Assembly: GCA_964017155.1 (NCBI GenBank)
Contig: OZ024856.1
Location: 1,117,701 to 1,181,700 of the forward strand
Source: Oasisia sp. SBJ-2009
Taxonomy: Eukaryota; Annelida; Polychaeta; Sabellida; Siboglinidae
Direction of reading: 5' to 3'
Length of the DNA stretch: 64,000 bases
Shown here piece after piece: positions 15,001-23,934 of this stretch. The number at the start of each line of letters is the position of its first letter. Within the stretch, counting starts at the first letter, position 1. The translations under genes and the position numbers were made by a program. The notes below the pieces were generated by a model. That model made no database searches. It worked only from the letters and a program-made list of their open reading frames with translations, and had not been told where the DNA came from.

Positions 15001-16946
15001 CACACATCATAAAACATTATAATGCAAGTTGGAATTATGAAAGTAAATGTATATGCACGTCTCACAGTTAAAGTAATACACATAACATCGTATGAGTAAA
15101 ATTACATCAGTGTTTACGAAAATAAAATTTTATGTCATAACTTTTTACTTATTCACTTCTATCAAAAAGTATATCCAAGTGGTTGATTTGGGGGTTAGAC
15201 GATGCCGCTTAGCATGATTCCACTAACCAGATGTTACGCGATGCACAAATAATAGGGTGTGCGGACATGCCTCAGTGTGCAGATATGCCCCTACTTCCCC
15301 TACAACCCGTTTTGGGGCAAATGTGTGCATTTAAATTAAGATAAGAGAGCTGTAACACGAGATATTTATGACCTGATTTCCTAGTATGATGTAACAGAAA
15401 CCGAGATGATGACAATAGTCCCTAATCCATATTTTAAAAGCCTTTGTCAATCCAGGGGCTTTGCCTTAATGTAATTCTGCCATATAGAATATAGAAGTAC
15501 TAACAACACTTCCCCAATCGTTTAAGTTTATTTTTGTCAGTCGGAAATTACAACTGTCATCTGTCATTAGAATATCATTCTTGTGTATTGTCCCCAATCA
15601 GCGCCAGTCTTGCGGAGTATCACTATGTACGCTGACACACAGTAAACTGATGTTGTTGATAGGATAAGGTAGTTTATAAGAGTGTTGCCAGTGAGTCGGC
15701 TGCACTTCCAAGTACCAAGTACTGGATGGTCAATTTCTGTGTAAAGCACTTGGGAAATGTGGAAACTGTTTCTTTTGTATATGACAAATGTCTTGGGCAA
15801 CTTTAAAGAACTGTTCACCTAAAGTAAGTGGTGAAAGGACGTAATATGAAGGCCTATCTACATGAAACACTACTGTCATGACATTCATAGTTATTAGCAC
15901 CGCCTATATGCATAATTATATGGTATACATATATGCTGAAAATTATCAGAAAATAATACCATTAGATACACCATTAGGTCATATTTGAATGACCTGGTAA
16001 CCGTGGTAATAACATCACATAAATCACTACATATGATATGTACAACATGTACAATGCAGGTATTAAATCGTTAGGCCAAACCTTCTGGATCACTAATCAC
16101 CTCGTAAGCAGGCCTTGTATTAGTAGTCCTACTTACACTAATGAGTGAATGGATAACACCAGTCACTGTCCCAGGCATCACTGAGAAACTGCTGCCAAGG
16201 AAAATCAACTTGGACCAAAGGTCTACAGAGACCACGGCACTACAAACTGTTTATAAACCTTAAAGGATGTTACAATCAAAAGTCATGGTTGATTGATTAG
16301 TTCACAAACTCTCCTTTTATAGCCAATAAATATTGCCTTACATCATGTTGTATGATATGCAGAAAATATCACATGCCATCACACTGGTAATTGAGATTTT
16401 GTAACTTAGCCTAATTCTGATTTATAATATTTCCACCAAAATTACTTTATTTCAAGCATACTGTGCTCCTATGTACACTTCTAGCCTTTGGTGCAAATTA
16501 AACAAATATAGCCTCAAAAGCATTACCGTTGCATACAATAATAGCCTCAGAATTTTACTCAATTTACCCTCAAGATGTAGTGCAAGTTTTATGTTTGCCA
16601 CCAACTACATTAAATCTTTTAATGAACGCATTCGTTCATCCATATTTAGTCTTTGATGTCGTCTTCATCAGTCGGATAATCTTCTTTTTATTAATTACCT
16701 CCATACTGATATTCATTTTAAGAGCTCTATGTACACATACTGGAGGTCGCTATTATACACATAACATTTGTATTGTATTTTTTTAATCAAATTTATAATA
16801 TATTTTAATTTTTTACAACTTATTTAATTAATTTCCTGATATATTTATTCAATTTTTTTTAACTTTACATATATCTTTACGTTGATCACATCATTGCTTT
16901 GATTGTATTATATGTATTGTACTTTTCATATCTTTTAATTGTATTT

Positions 16947-16993
<47 letters not shown>

Positions 16994-17319
16994 ACGACGT
17001 CTTGTTTGAAATAAACTTTATTATAATTTAAGGGTCTTAGAAATGATAAGCAAACATTACTTAACATGACAGGTGATATCGTTTCGTAGCCTGCAATCAA
17101 CTTATATATGTTTCCATAATATATGTAATGTAACTGAGTTGCAATGTTCAAGAATGGAAGCCCTCAAACTGCAGTTTACTTTCTTTGGCGCACTTCGAAG
17201 AAAGTTGCTTCGAAGAGGATGTTTCCCATCGTATAGAAACACTGGCGACATTGAGTTTTGAAGTTTCAAGCTGTGCAAATGATATTTAGTCACCGACCTG
17301 TCGTCAAAACCCTGGACAT
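1..17319 (-). CDS. RGS22: RGS22-like gene, N-terminal 332 codons in eight exons (continues past the left edge)
   Basis: Coding exons, 5' to 3' on the minus strand: 17319-17298, 11186-11098, 9090-8906, 5511-5234, 4658-4535, 2894-2797, 2451-2331 and 79-1 (cut by the window). All junctions have AG/GT sites and compatible phases, and the 996 nt stay open. The N-terminus reads ITEDNLEDLLTYDDLFLDYF then NAFLALP, and later EREAMLEWAREERLPFFLK. From memory, human RGS22 has the same layout near its start (a DD..VDYFNEFLSLP block, then an ERLPAFLE block followed by an EYRLAKL-like helix), and an acidic stretch further on like the one in the last exon here. RGS22 is a large testis-enriched protein reported to bind G-alpha subunits. 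Its RGS domains lie further downstream and would be outside this window. A short first exon followed by a 6.1 kb intron is the least certain part. Confidence 0.8.
80..969 (-). other. RGS22 intron 7, unique part
   Basis: AT-rich intronic sequence with no gene that I can support. It contains a short tgactgcaca-type repeat at about 712-762 and otherwise nothing recognisable. The intron continues into the minisatellite at 970-2335. Confidence 0.7.
712..762 (+). repeat. Short 10-bp tandem repeat
   Basis: Five or six copies of a decamer of the form acatgactgc, in the RGS22 intron. Confidence 0.8.
970..2335 (+). repeat. Minisatellite, about 57-bp unit, about 24 copies, overlapping an RGS22 splice donor
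   Basis: Units of 54 to 57 bp carry cttgtgacatacactgggg, then cacacaaagaacag. Read on the minus strand each unit contains CAAGTCAGT, the same bases as the real donor of exon 7 (AACAA, then GTCAGT, at 2331/2330). All frames on both strands are largely open, which produces long artefactual reading frames of 200 to 450 codons. Confidence 0.95.
2331..2451 (-). CDS. RGS22: RGS22 exon 7
   Basis: Acceptor ccgtctcag, donor AACAA|GTCAGT. Enters in phase 1 and leaves in phase 2. It encodes a basic stretch (HGRYHKRSALRLRKATPKL) and then an acidic TTEVDSDSASN. I recognise no domain. The donor lies in the first unit of the 970-2335 array. Confidence 0.72.
2452..2796 (-). other. RGS22 intron 6
   Basis: A 345-bp intron with standard splice ends. 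I see nothing else in it. Confidence 0.7.
2797..2894 (-). CDS. RGS22: RGS22 exon 6
   Basis: The acceptor is catgtgtag, then ACAGGATGG. The AG four bases downstream would put a stop in frame with exon 5, which decides this choice. It encodes QDGKPSKIPVKMKEEVSFD and then PSQDYKGSTGETT, a lysine-rich linker. The donor is ACAACAG|gtaaac. Confidence 0.72.
2891..3232 (+). repeat. Minisatellite, 41-bp unit, about 8 copies, overlapping an RGS22 splice acceptor
   Basis: Units carry gtgacatttagttatggtgg and then tgtagatgcctacacatgc. On the minus strand each unit repeats the acceptor context of exon 6 (cacctgcatgtgtag), with tgtgcag in several copies. The array starts at the acceptor itself. Confidence 0.93.
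3233..4534 (-). other. RGS22 intron 5, unique part
   Basis: AT-rich intron sequence. I see only a short (TTAC)n run near 4357-4375 and no gene. Confidence 0.65.
4535..4658 (-). CDS. RGS22: RGS22 exon 5
   Basis: Acceptor tctcacgcag, donor GAAGTCAG|gtttgt. It encodes a low-complexity Ser/Lys/Pro linker (GGSSQSLSSKTKTDPSKETS, then RPATPPRGKKKEV). It enters in phase 1 and leaves in phase 2. A gtaaga inside it (after CCCAGGG) could be an alternative donor, but using it would break the frame into exon 6. Confidence 0.7.
4659..5233 (-). other. RGS22 intron 4
   Basis: A 575-bp AT-rich intron; nothing recognised. Confidence 0.7.
5234..5511 (-). CDS. RGS22: RGS22 exon 4
   Basis: Acceptor accctgcag, donor GGACTAG|gtacgt. 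Joined to exon 3 in phase 2 it begins KTRLFREFKLCKLLLRPL. This continues the ERLPFFL block of exon 3, just as the EYRLAKLV helix follows ERLPAFL in human RGS22 as I remember it. The rest (SNTVDNSANDADFDEFNLPW and on to FSLPAKIGL) is unfamiliar. Confidence 0.8.
5613..6352 (+). repeat. Minisatellite, 41-bp unit, about 18 copies
   Basis: Units carry aggtctaggtcacttactgg, then ggtcatgggttggt, followed by either cacctcc or taccaac. The two endings alternate irregularly. The array lies about 100 nt upstream of the exon 4 acceptor. Confidence 0.95.
6353..7764 (+). other. RGS22 intron 3, middle part with dispersed repeats
   Basis: Mostly unique AT-rich sequence. It contains a dispersed repeat (7097-7200) with a relative at 34998-35120, and at 7245-7300 a stretch (tatagcacc ... 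ggtgctgcacaatat) that resembles the end of a non-LTR element. No gene seen. Confidence 0.5.
7097..7200 (+). repeat. Dispersed repeat, copy 1
   Basis: Shares tgtgcatagtgaca, an aaaacagatc/aaaactagatc block and cag(t)gtttctg(t)gat in the same order as 34998-35120. The two copies are clearly diverged. Family unknown. Confidence 0.55.
7765..7968 (+). repeat. (GT)n / (GGGT)n simple-sequence tract
   Basis: GT repeats change into GGGT and GGGTGTGT repeats over 200 bp. The strongly G-rich plus strand could form quadruplexes. Overlapping frames read as Gly/Trp/Val or His/Thr/Pro repeats are not genes. Confidence 0.95.
7969..8502 (+). other. RGS22 intron 3, unique part
   Basis: AT-rich sequence without recognisable features. 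Confidence 0.65.
8503..8890 (+). repeat. Minisatellite, 13-bp unit, about 30 copies
   Basis: Tandem copies of gtgccctcagggc and gtgcactcagggc. The unit is GC-rich and partly self-complementary (gccct..agggc). The array ends 15 nt from the donor of RGS22 exon 3, on the intron side. Open frames across it are artefacts. Confidence 0.95.
8906..9090 (-). CDS. RGS22: RGS22 exon 3
   Basis: Acceptor gtccccggcag, donor TTCCTCAA|gtaagt. It reads VFPQALWYNRLTSTFLEVEG, an insert with CSEVSCPSTPPYGATDEE, then REAMLEWAREERLPFFL. The WAREERLPFFL block corresponds to the IKKERLPAFLE block of human RGS22 as I remember it. The first 18 coding bases are also present in every unit of the adjacent 54-bp array, and the exon is flanked by arrays on both sides. 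Confidence 0.82.
9073..9432 (+). repeat. Minisatellite, 54-bp unit, 6 intronic copies, containing acceptor and exon start, in frame
   Basis: On the minus strand each unit contains gtcccctgcag followed by the exon start GTGTTCCCCCAGGCCCTG. The unit is 54 bp (18 codons) with no stop, in the same frame as exon 3. The copies have ctgcag where the real acceptor has cggcag. Whether any copy is used cannot be told from sequence. Confidence 0.93.
9463..9890 (+). repeat. Dispersed repeat with GTGAGGTGGCAGCA core, two adjacent copies
   Basis: ctccgtgaggtggcagcact at 9469 and tctgtgaggtggcagcattg at 9751, the latter followed by accgacagtctgccaagtga at 9856-9875. The same order of motifs occurs inverted at 45060-45140 (tccgtgaggtggcagcact, then gacagtcggttaagcgagac). 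Probably a decayed transposon end; family unknown. Confidence 0.5.
9891..11097 (-). other. RGS22 intron 2, unique part
   Basis: AT-rich intronic sequence; no gene or repeat recognised. Confidence 0.6.
11098..11186 (-). CDS. RGS22: RGS22 exon 2
   Basis: Acceptor ggtttcttgcag, donor CTGCCG|gtgagt, 89 nt. Joined to exon 1 in phase 1 it reads GVDITEDNLEDLLTYDDLFL and then DYFNAFLALP. This is the best-conserved part of the N-terminus and the main reason for the RGS22 call. Confidence 0.88.
11187..12162 (-). other. RGS22 intron 1, 3' part
   Basis: No supported gene. There is a short direct repeat of ttggatgggta at about 11550-11580. Open frames on both strands at 11747-11969 have no recognisable product. 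Confidence 0.55.
12163..12590 (+). repeat. Minisatellite, 47-bp unit, about 9 copies
   Basis: Units carry tgtactaggaacaccagcag, then attacacatgtagacctgtc and tgaataa. Copies are 85 to 100% alike. It lies inside RGS22 intron 1, away from any exon. Confidence 0.93.
12591..13982 (-). other. RGS22 intron 1, middle part
   Basis: Apart from the three-copy repeat at 13141-13286 I see no element or gene. Confidence 0.55.
13141..13286 (+). repeat. Short tandem array, 47-bp unit, 3 copies
   Basis: Three nearly identical copies of a unit beginning aaccatccaccaggaagtca and ending catgtttacttttgt. Confidence 0.93.
13983..15303. mobile_element. Non-autonomous DNA transposon with terminal inverted repeats, 1.32 kb
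   Basis: The left end GTAGGGGAAGTAGGGGCAT (13983-14001), continuing gtccgcacact, is matched in inverse orientation at 15273-15303 (ending gcccctacttcccctac). About 29 of the first 31 bases pair. The motif ggggcat.tccgcacac and its complement recur inside at 14125-14140, 14148-14182 (a near-perfect inverted repeat), 14896-14936 and 15254-15272. Such internal palindromic sites often bind a transposase. I find no transposase frame and no convincing target-site duplication. Superfamily not assigned. Confidence 0.8.
15304..16439 (-). other. RGS22 intron 1, 5' part
   Basis: AT-rich intronic sequence without recognisable features. Confidence 0.55.
16440..17035 (+). mobile_element. LINE 3' end, 5'-truncated (non-LTR retrotransposon)
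   Basis: A frame ending at 16656 reads SLKSITVAYNNSLRILLNLP, then RCSASFMFATNYIKSFNERI and RSSIFSL. This has the form of the C-terminus of a non-LTR reverse transcriptase (AYNN..RILL.LPR..SAS.MF). It is followed by an AT-rich 3' region with an (AT)n tract at 16950-16990 and a possible polyadenylation signal (gaaataaac) at 17011. Another copy is at 42190-43010. Confidence 0.7.
16950..16991 (+). repeat. (AT)n microsatellite
   Basis: About 20 AT dinucleotides in the tail of the LINE fragment. Confidence 0.97.
17298..17319 (-). CDS. RGS22: RGS22 exon 1, start codon (candidate)
   Basis: ATG at 17319 gives MSRVLTT and then a donor ACAG|gtcggtga in phase 1, exactly the phase exon 2 needs. The joined start, MSRVLTTGVDITEDNLED, has nearly the same length before the conserved DD block as human RGS22 as I recall it. 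The exon is only 22 coding bases, so the call rests on phase and length rather than on similarity. No TATA box is evident upstream. Confidence 0.5.
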
Positions 17320-18112
17320 TTCCCGTCGAGCACGCAGCCAAGTCAGAATGCAAGAAGGTTAGTAAATATCAAATCTTTGGTATCAAAATGATTAAAAATC
17401 TTGTTTCATTAGACACATTGCAGTATATGTCGTTATGACTTATGTACATAATTATATTGTTCATAAACATCAGCCACAGTTAATGTTCTAGACGGTCCCT
17501 GGTAAACACAGCATGGACTGAGGCTGAGCTGGGCACCGGCCAGCCAGGTCTACGTGAGTCAGGCTGTCTGCTGCCGCACTAATGAATGCATTCACTGTGA
17601 CTTTGGTGATTATTATTCATTAGTATTAGTTTTACTTGATCCTACGTTGAACAGTATCACATGCACATGAACAGAGGCATAGGTATTAGGTATGCTAGAG
17701 ATAAGGTAAAACTATGTGACAATAAGGCTAGAACACAGCCAAATAGGATTAAAGCAGGGCCAAGCCGGATCAGAGATCAACTCACATGAACGATAATATA
17801 GGGCCGGCCTAATATATAGCACTCTGACATCACTCGCTAAATCAGTTTTCAAAACTACTGCCTTTCTTAGCTTCCTTTTTTAAACCATTCCTTCAAATTG
17901 TGATCAATATTTATTATTTCAGTCCAACAGTACTGATCAGCTGTGACCACTGACTACAGCATTCACTTCGAATGTGCAATTAATGCTACAAACACATCAA
18001 CTTACATGCTAACTTGTCATTTCTTTCCCCACTATACATATGCCAGAGAATACATTAAAACACATTTTATAATGGCCCCAGACCACCACATTGTACGTCT
18101 GATGCCTCCTCA
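17320..18112. other. Region upstream of RGS22
   Basis: About 0.8 kb between the proposed RGS22 start and the large 17-bp array. It would hold the 5' UTR and promoter of RGS22. No TATA box or clear CpG-rich core is visible. Confidence 0.4.
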
Positions 18113-19760
18113 GCCCACCTACTACCTCACCCGCCCTACTACCTCACCCGCCCTACTACCTCACCTGCCCTCCTGCCTCACTCGCCCTCCTACCTCACCC
18201 GCCCAACTACCTCACCCGCCCTACTACCTCACTCACCCTACTACCTCACCCGCCCTACTACCTCACCCGCCCTCCTACCTCACCCGCCCTACTACCTCAC
18301 CCGCCCTCCTACCTCACCCGCCCTACTACCTCACCCGCCCTACTACCTCACCCACCCTACTACCTCACTCACCCTACTACCTCACCCGCCCAACTACCTC
18401 ACCCGCCCTACTACCTCACTCACCCTACTACCTCACCCGCCCTACTACCTCACCCGCCCTACTACCTCACTCACCCTACTACCTCACCCGCCCAACTACC
18501 TCACCCGCCCTACTACCTCACTCACCCTACTACCTCACTCGCCCTACTACCTCACACACCCTACTACCTCACACACCCTACTACCTCACTCACCCTACTA
18601 CCTCACCCGCCCTACTACCTCACTCACCCTACTACCTCACTCGCCCTACTACCTCACTCACCCTACTACCTCACTCGCCCTACTACCTCACTCACCCTAC
18701 TACCTCACTCGCCCTACTACCTCACTCACCCTACTACCTCACACACCCTACTACCTCACTCACCCTACTACCTCACACACCCTACTACCTCACTCACCCT
18801 ACTACCTCACCCGCCCTACTACCTCACCCGCCCTACTACCTCACCCGCCCAACTACCTCACCCGCCCTACTACCTCACACACCCTACTACCTCACTCACC
18901 CTACTACCTCACACACCCTACTACCTCACTCACCCTACTACCTCACTCACCCTACTACCTCACACACCCTACTACCTCACTCACCCTACTACCTCACTCG
19001 CCCTACTACCTCACCCGCCCTACTACCTCACCCGCCCAACTACCTCACCCGCCCTACTACCTCACACACCCTACTACCTCACTCACCCTACTACCTCACT
19101 CGCCCTACTACCTCACTCACCCTACTACCTCACTCGCCCTCCTACCTCACTCACCCTACTACCTCACTCGCCCTACTACCTCACTCGCCCTACTACCTCA
19201 CTCACCCTACTACCTCACTCACCCTACCTCACTCACCCTACTACCTCACTCACCCTACTACCTCACTCACCCTACTACCTCACTCGCCCTACTACCTCAC
19301 TCACCCTGCTACCTCACTCGCCCTACTACCTCACTCACCTTACTACCTCACTCGCCCTACTACCTCACTCACCCTACTACCTCACTCACCCTGCTACCTC
19401 ACTCACCCTACTACCTCACTCGCTCTACTATCTCACGCACCCTACTACCTCACTCGCCCTACTACCTCACTCGCCCTACTACCTCACTCGCCCTACTACC
19501 TCACTCACCCTACTACCTCACTCGCCCTACTACCTCACTCGCCCTACTACCTCACTCGCCCTACTACCTCACTCGCTCTACTACCTCACTCGCCCTACTA
19601 CCTCACTCGCCCTGCTACCTCACTCACCCTGCTACCTCACTCGCCGAGTCGCCCTACTACCTCACTCGCCCTGCTACCTCACTCGCCCTGCTACCTCACT
19701 CGCCCTACTTAGGCTACTACCTCACTCGCCCTGCTACTTCACTCGCCATACTACCTCATT
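18113..19760 (+). repeat. Minisatellite, 17-bp unit, about 96 copies
   Basis: Tandem copies of ctactacctcactcgcc with variants (ctcacc, cacacc, ccgccc). Because 17 is not a multiple of 3 and no frame has a stop, a 589-codon frame runs through it; this is not a gene. The same 17-mer array occurs at 23776-23902 inside the Gypsy element. Confidence 0.97.
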
Positions 19761-20044
19761 CATCATTTTACCCAGGGGACACTGAAGAGAGAATGAGGGA
19801 TGTTATACATTTTCAGAATGTATGATAATCAGCGAGTATAATGAGTTGTACGATATTACATCGACAACAGCATAGTAATACCTATATTGTTACAGAGTAT
19901 ATAGGGATCTACTGGATCTACTTGCTACATGTTTTACTGTCAAATACCAAGGCGTCACTGCTCGGGGCTACTTGCAAGTATAGCAGTAACGTCACTGCTC
20001 TACAATTAGGGAGATTTGCAAAGCAGGTAAGTAGGAGCATTTAC

Positions 20045-20378
20045 TAAAACAAGTAAGTTCTTATATAGCGCAGTACCCAATCCTCAGGATTGCTCAGAGC
20101 TTTACACTGACTTTACTTCCCTGGCAGACCTGTTCACTCATACACCATGTCAGCTTTTCTGGGAAGCATCCAGCCGTATGCCACAATTAATGCGCGAAGG
20201 CTGTTCGTACACATATCCACCACTGTCTATAGCCAGATACTCATTTATACAGCTGAATGAACTGGAGCAATGTAGAGTGAAAAAACTTGCTGAAGGTTTT
20301 AATACCGCAGCACAGGTTTGGAACCCGGTCCTCTTAGTGGAGAGCTGAAGCTCTACCCCTGAGCCACTGTGCTCTACT
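20045..20378 (-). mobile_element. tRNA-derived SINE, copy 1
   Basis: On the minus strand the head carries a box-A-like TGGCTCAGGGGTAGAGC (20366-20350) and a box-B-like GGGTTCCAAACC (20326-20315) in tRNA spacing, as in RNA polymerase III promoters. The body contains ctacattgctccagttcatt. The tail is gtaaagctctgagcaatcct ... gcgctatataag, similar in form to tails shared by L2/CR1-type LINEs and their SINEs. The second copy at 41765-42075 aligns along its whole length. Confidence 0.85.
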
Positions 20379-21409
20379 CATTCAAGTCATTGTTACTATG
20401 TGTGTTAATTGTTATAATAATAATATAAAAAATTTAGACACTAAAATCTTCAGTTGTGGACATCTCTGGTCAGTATTGTTGACAATAAAATATAGTAGTT
20501 AGTAATTAAATTACTAATTGTTCAGACATATTGTCCACAATTTTAGTATGGTGCACAGCTTATCTAGACCAATCAACTATTATAAAATAGGGGTTTGTGT
20601 TAGTGTCATGGTGTGTATATTGCATAATGATAATGCAGCATGCTACAGGAGCCCAGCCTGCAGGGCAATCAATCAACCAGAGCCTAGGTCTTTAACACCG
20701 TAGGAACCCTGACTATAGCAGACTAGTCTAGTTAAGGCTTAAGCCGGGCGCCACAAACCTGACATGATCCATGTCTACAACTAGGTTGACATGTATGCAC
20801 AACCCACTTTATAAGTTACTGTAAGTGTTGAGTAGGAGGCAGTACACCCACCTTTCATTGTGCTCGTTTTGGTCGAGAGCAGTGCTCAACTGCAATCCTC
20901 GTAGACTTGCTGTGCCGCTGGCGCTCTGTCAAACTAGTTGTATTCCTAGCCGGCCTAGGTTTTAGCTCTAAACCAAGTCCAACTCCAAGTCCGTTTCCAT
21001 GTTCACATGTTTGCTGTGTTTTCATGACACATACGCTTGGCACCACACCGACTGCCGACCGTTGTTTGACGGGTGCAAACGGTGGTTACTTAATCTCAGA
21101 CTTACAGAGCATTGCAACCGGAGCATGTGTACTCACTCACGTTGTTGCTATGTTGCTTTAGCATAGCTGCCCATTTAGCGGTCACCGAACCGCGACGCGG
21201 CCGCACGGTTGCTATCGGCTGATACATCTCCCTCCCTCCGCTGCACGGTTGCTATCGGCTGATACATCTCCCTCCCTCCGCCGCAGAAGCGACGCGGTGA
21301 GTACTGAGTAGCCTCCGTGAGGTGGCACCACGGGAAAAGGAATTCCCAGTGTGTCATAATCAGTCACTGTCACTGACCAGCCGGGAGTTTATAAAATAAA
21401 TAAGCGCAA
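20379..21409. other. Intergenic, between SINE and Gypsy element
   Basis: A direct repeat of cacggttgctatcggctgat ... ctccctccg occurs twice at 21204-21281. A copy of the gtgaggtggca dispersed motif is at 21317. No gene recognised. Confidence 0.5.
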
Positions 21410-21413
21410 TGCC

Positions 21414-21519
21414 CGGGGTTCCGCGCCCATTTACCATCACGACTGACTTGAAAACTGTACGTACAGTGTTAGACTGGCGTGATTGCGACACTACAAATCC
21501 ACATACAACACGGAAGATA
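21414..21519 (-). repeat. Candidate 3' LTR remnant
   Basis: Direct-repeat partner of 26355-26462, about 80% alike by eye. It lies downstream of the integrase region in the element's orientation. Confidence 0.55.
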
Positions 21520-22254
21520 CCAGGTAAGCAAGTCTTCATATAGTAGTCATGGTGTCAAAAGTGGGATCTGTCTACCAGCGTGCTGTAAAGGGCTAATTGA
21601 GTGATGTCGATAGTCACTTGTCACTGGACCCCGTTTCACCCTAATGACTTTGTATACAAGATTTAACATGATTGCCACCTAGCTAGAGAATCAATTCTAG
21701 ATGGCAGGTTGATATAAGGCTTATTGAAAGTCCAACCCATAAATTTAAGCGTATCCCGGCCTTTTGAGCTATATATATGTCGATTTTATTTTTAAACATA
21801 GTAACAGTACTAGCACCTACCCAATCACCTGCTAATCTGTTCCATTCATTTACTGTTTGTTATAGTCAACGACTCGACACAGCCATATGTGCTGCAACGC
21901 TAAATTAAAGGCTGAATCCCAATCTTTATTCTGATTTAATGGTTATTACAAACATTAGATAATGGTGCGCCGTGCATGTCAAACTAAACAGATAAATGCA
22001 TATTCTGTAATATGACTAATATCCCCCCTTTTCATAGCGCATCATAAATTGTAAAAGAAACACTTCACCAGAATTAACTATGACTTATCCAACATAGCGT
22101 ATGTACTACCAACTAGACAATAATAGTATTGCCTGTAAGACGTACACTATGACTGATGATTGTAGCTAGTCTGTTTTCACACACATATATGCAACTACTA
22201 TAACCAACATACATTAGCAAACATTTGCGAGATTTTAGACAAGAATTGAGACGC

Positions 22255-22400
22255 AACGCTATATTTCAAAATATAATAATTAAATGGTCAATCGCAGTCT
22301 ATGATCAACGTTCATAATGTTCGGGCTTTCACGAATGTTCATTGCAAATACAGTAATTAAATAGCAATCACAGTCCACTTTCAATGTTCAAATGTTTGTA
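22255..22400 (+). repeat. Diverged tandem duplication, about 75 bp
   Basis: Two blocks share taattaaat.g.caatc.cagtc ... aatgttc. It lies between the integrase C-terminus and the 3' LTR remnant. Confidence 0.5.
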
Positions 22401-22422
22401 GCGTTCTCGCGTAATGTTTACT

Positions 22423-22878
22423 TCACGTCTCTTGGGACCTCTCATTGTTCGGTGCGTCAGCAGTCTCACACAGTGCTGACAGTCCTGGTTGCACAACGTC
22501 TGGGTTATGCGGCGGTGGTGTATCATGTTGCTTATATTGTTCGTCAGTATGATCGTCACCTGCATCTTCAATCAAAATGAGAGGTGGCGGTTCAGATGAC
22601 TTGCATAGCCACTTTCGGTTGAGACGATACACACGACCACCAGCAGTTGTCACCATGTAGGATCATGGTGATGTGTGCACCGCTGTGACAGTCACCGGTG
22701 TCCACGTCCTTCCAGACTTCATTCTGACTGTGTCACCTCGATCGAGTGTAGACAATTTCTTCGTCCCTCTGTCGAAGTATGCTTTCGCCTTCTCTTGTCT
22801 TTCTCCCAGTCTGACGTATGCGTGTTCTACAACTTTGGGCTTAAGCAACGACTCAGTTGTTTGTAGATTGTCGCGCAA
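22423..22878 (-). pseudogene. Gypsy pol: integrase C-terminal region
   Basis: Minus-strand frames read LGERQEKAKAYFDRGTKKL, then STLDRGDTVRMKSGRTW, typical of the segment after the integrase core that leads into the C-terminal DNA-binding domain. A stop follows TAVHTSP, and the reading continues in the next frame with MVTTAGGRVYRLNRKWL. Confidence 0.75.
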
Positions 22879-22917
22879 TTTCCTGCTCCAGGTGTTCTGG
22901 CGAATATGACATAACCG

Positions 22918-23640
22918 CTACTGATGTGTACCGGTAAGCCAATTCGGCTCGGCTACCTCGTTTGCCTTTCGCATAAGACGCTTGACCGTTCCGATCATCC
23001 GTTCGCTCTGCCCGTAGGACGCTGCGTGTTCCGAATTGGACGTGTTGGTGGCAAAACCATATTCAGCAGCAAACTTTCTCATTTCGCTGCTATCAAAGGG
23101 CATATATTGTCTGCGACCAGAATTTCTGGCAGTCCGTGTCTCGCAAACACTGTCCTGAAAATGACTGATCACCGCACTGGCTGACTTTCCTTGTAAGAGA
23201 CACACCTCCGGATACTTGGAGAAGTAGTCCACTATTAGGAGATACGCACTTCCTCCGTACTCAAAGATATAGACCTGCTCCAAGCTTCTGCCATGGTAGC
23301 AGTGGCACTTCATGTGGAGTTAACGGTTCACGCTCATTCTCCCTCCTGTACTTCACACAGGTCGAGCATTTTGCTATCATCTCGTTGATGTCATTGGAAA
23401 TTGCTGGCCAATACATGACGGACCTCGCTCGGGCACGACATTTCTCCATTCCGAGATGACTTTCATGGATCTTTTGCAGCATTTCACTTCTCATACTGTT
23501 GGGTATGACGACACGTTCACCCGCATACACAACTCCTTGAATAACACGCAGTTCGTCTCTGGTTGACCAGTACTGCCGAATCAGTGGATCACAGTCCCTA
23601 CGATGTAGCGGTCATCCTCCAGCTAAGATGTGGCCTAGCT
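22918..23640 (-). pseudogene. Gypsy pol: integrase zinc-binding and core domains
   Basis: The frame at 23530-23261 contains an HHCC zinc-binding pattern (HESHLG ... CSTC) and MYWPAISNDI. The core continues after a frameshift (YLLIVDYFSKYPEVCLL) and ends with a YGQSERMI block carrying the glutamate. The second aspartate of the DDE triad is not visible: the expected place reads SGRRQYMPF. The core is therefore catalytically broken. Confidence 0.8.
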
Positions 23641-23775
23641 TTGCTATGGTCTTATCTTCCGCAGTAGCGCATTGTACTTTCGCGGGATGGACACTGGTAA
23701 GTTCGTGACCAAGTTATGGATTCTCATGTTTGTCAACTTCGATGTCATCACTTTCATGTTCGCTTTCCACGTACG

Positions 23776-23902
23776 CTCACACACCCTACTACCTCACTCA
23801 CCCTACTACCTCACTCACCCTACTACCTCACTCGCCCTACTACCTCACTCGCCCTACTACCTCACTCGCCATACTACCTCACTCGCCCTACTACCTCACT
23901 CA
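23776..23902 (+). repeat. 17-bp minisatellite inside the Gypsy element, about 7.5 copies
   Basis: Same ctactacctcactcgcc unit as 18113-19760. It interrupts pol between RNase H and the integrase zinc-binding domain, just after a recognisable HIAEL motif. One unit carries the ctcgccatactac variant, which also occurs in the last full unit of the large array at 19742. Confidence 0.95.
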
Positions 23903-23934
23903 GCTCAGCTATGTGCATTGTTGGACCGGGCTGC

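Noticed and set aside
17943..19712. 589-codon plus-strand frame, repeats of LLPHSPYYLTRPTTS type
   Set aside because: It is the 17-bp minisatellite read through successive frames; no unique protein sequence beyond the first 50 codons.
20315..20366. Functional tRNA gene
   Set aside because: A and B boxes are present, but no acceptor stem or cloverleaf can be formed; it is the head of a SINE.
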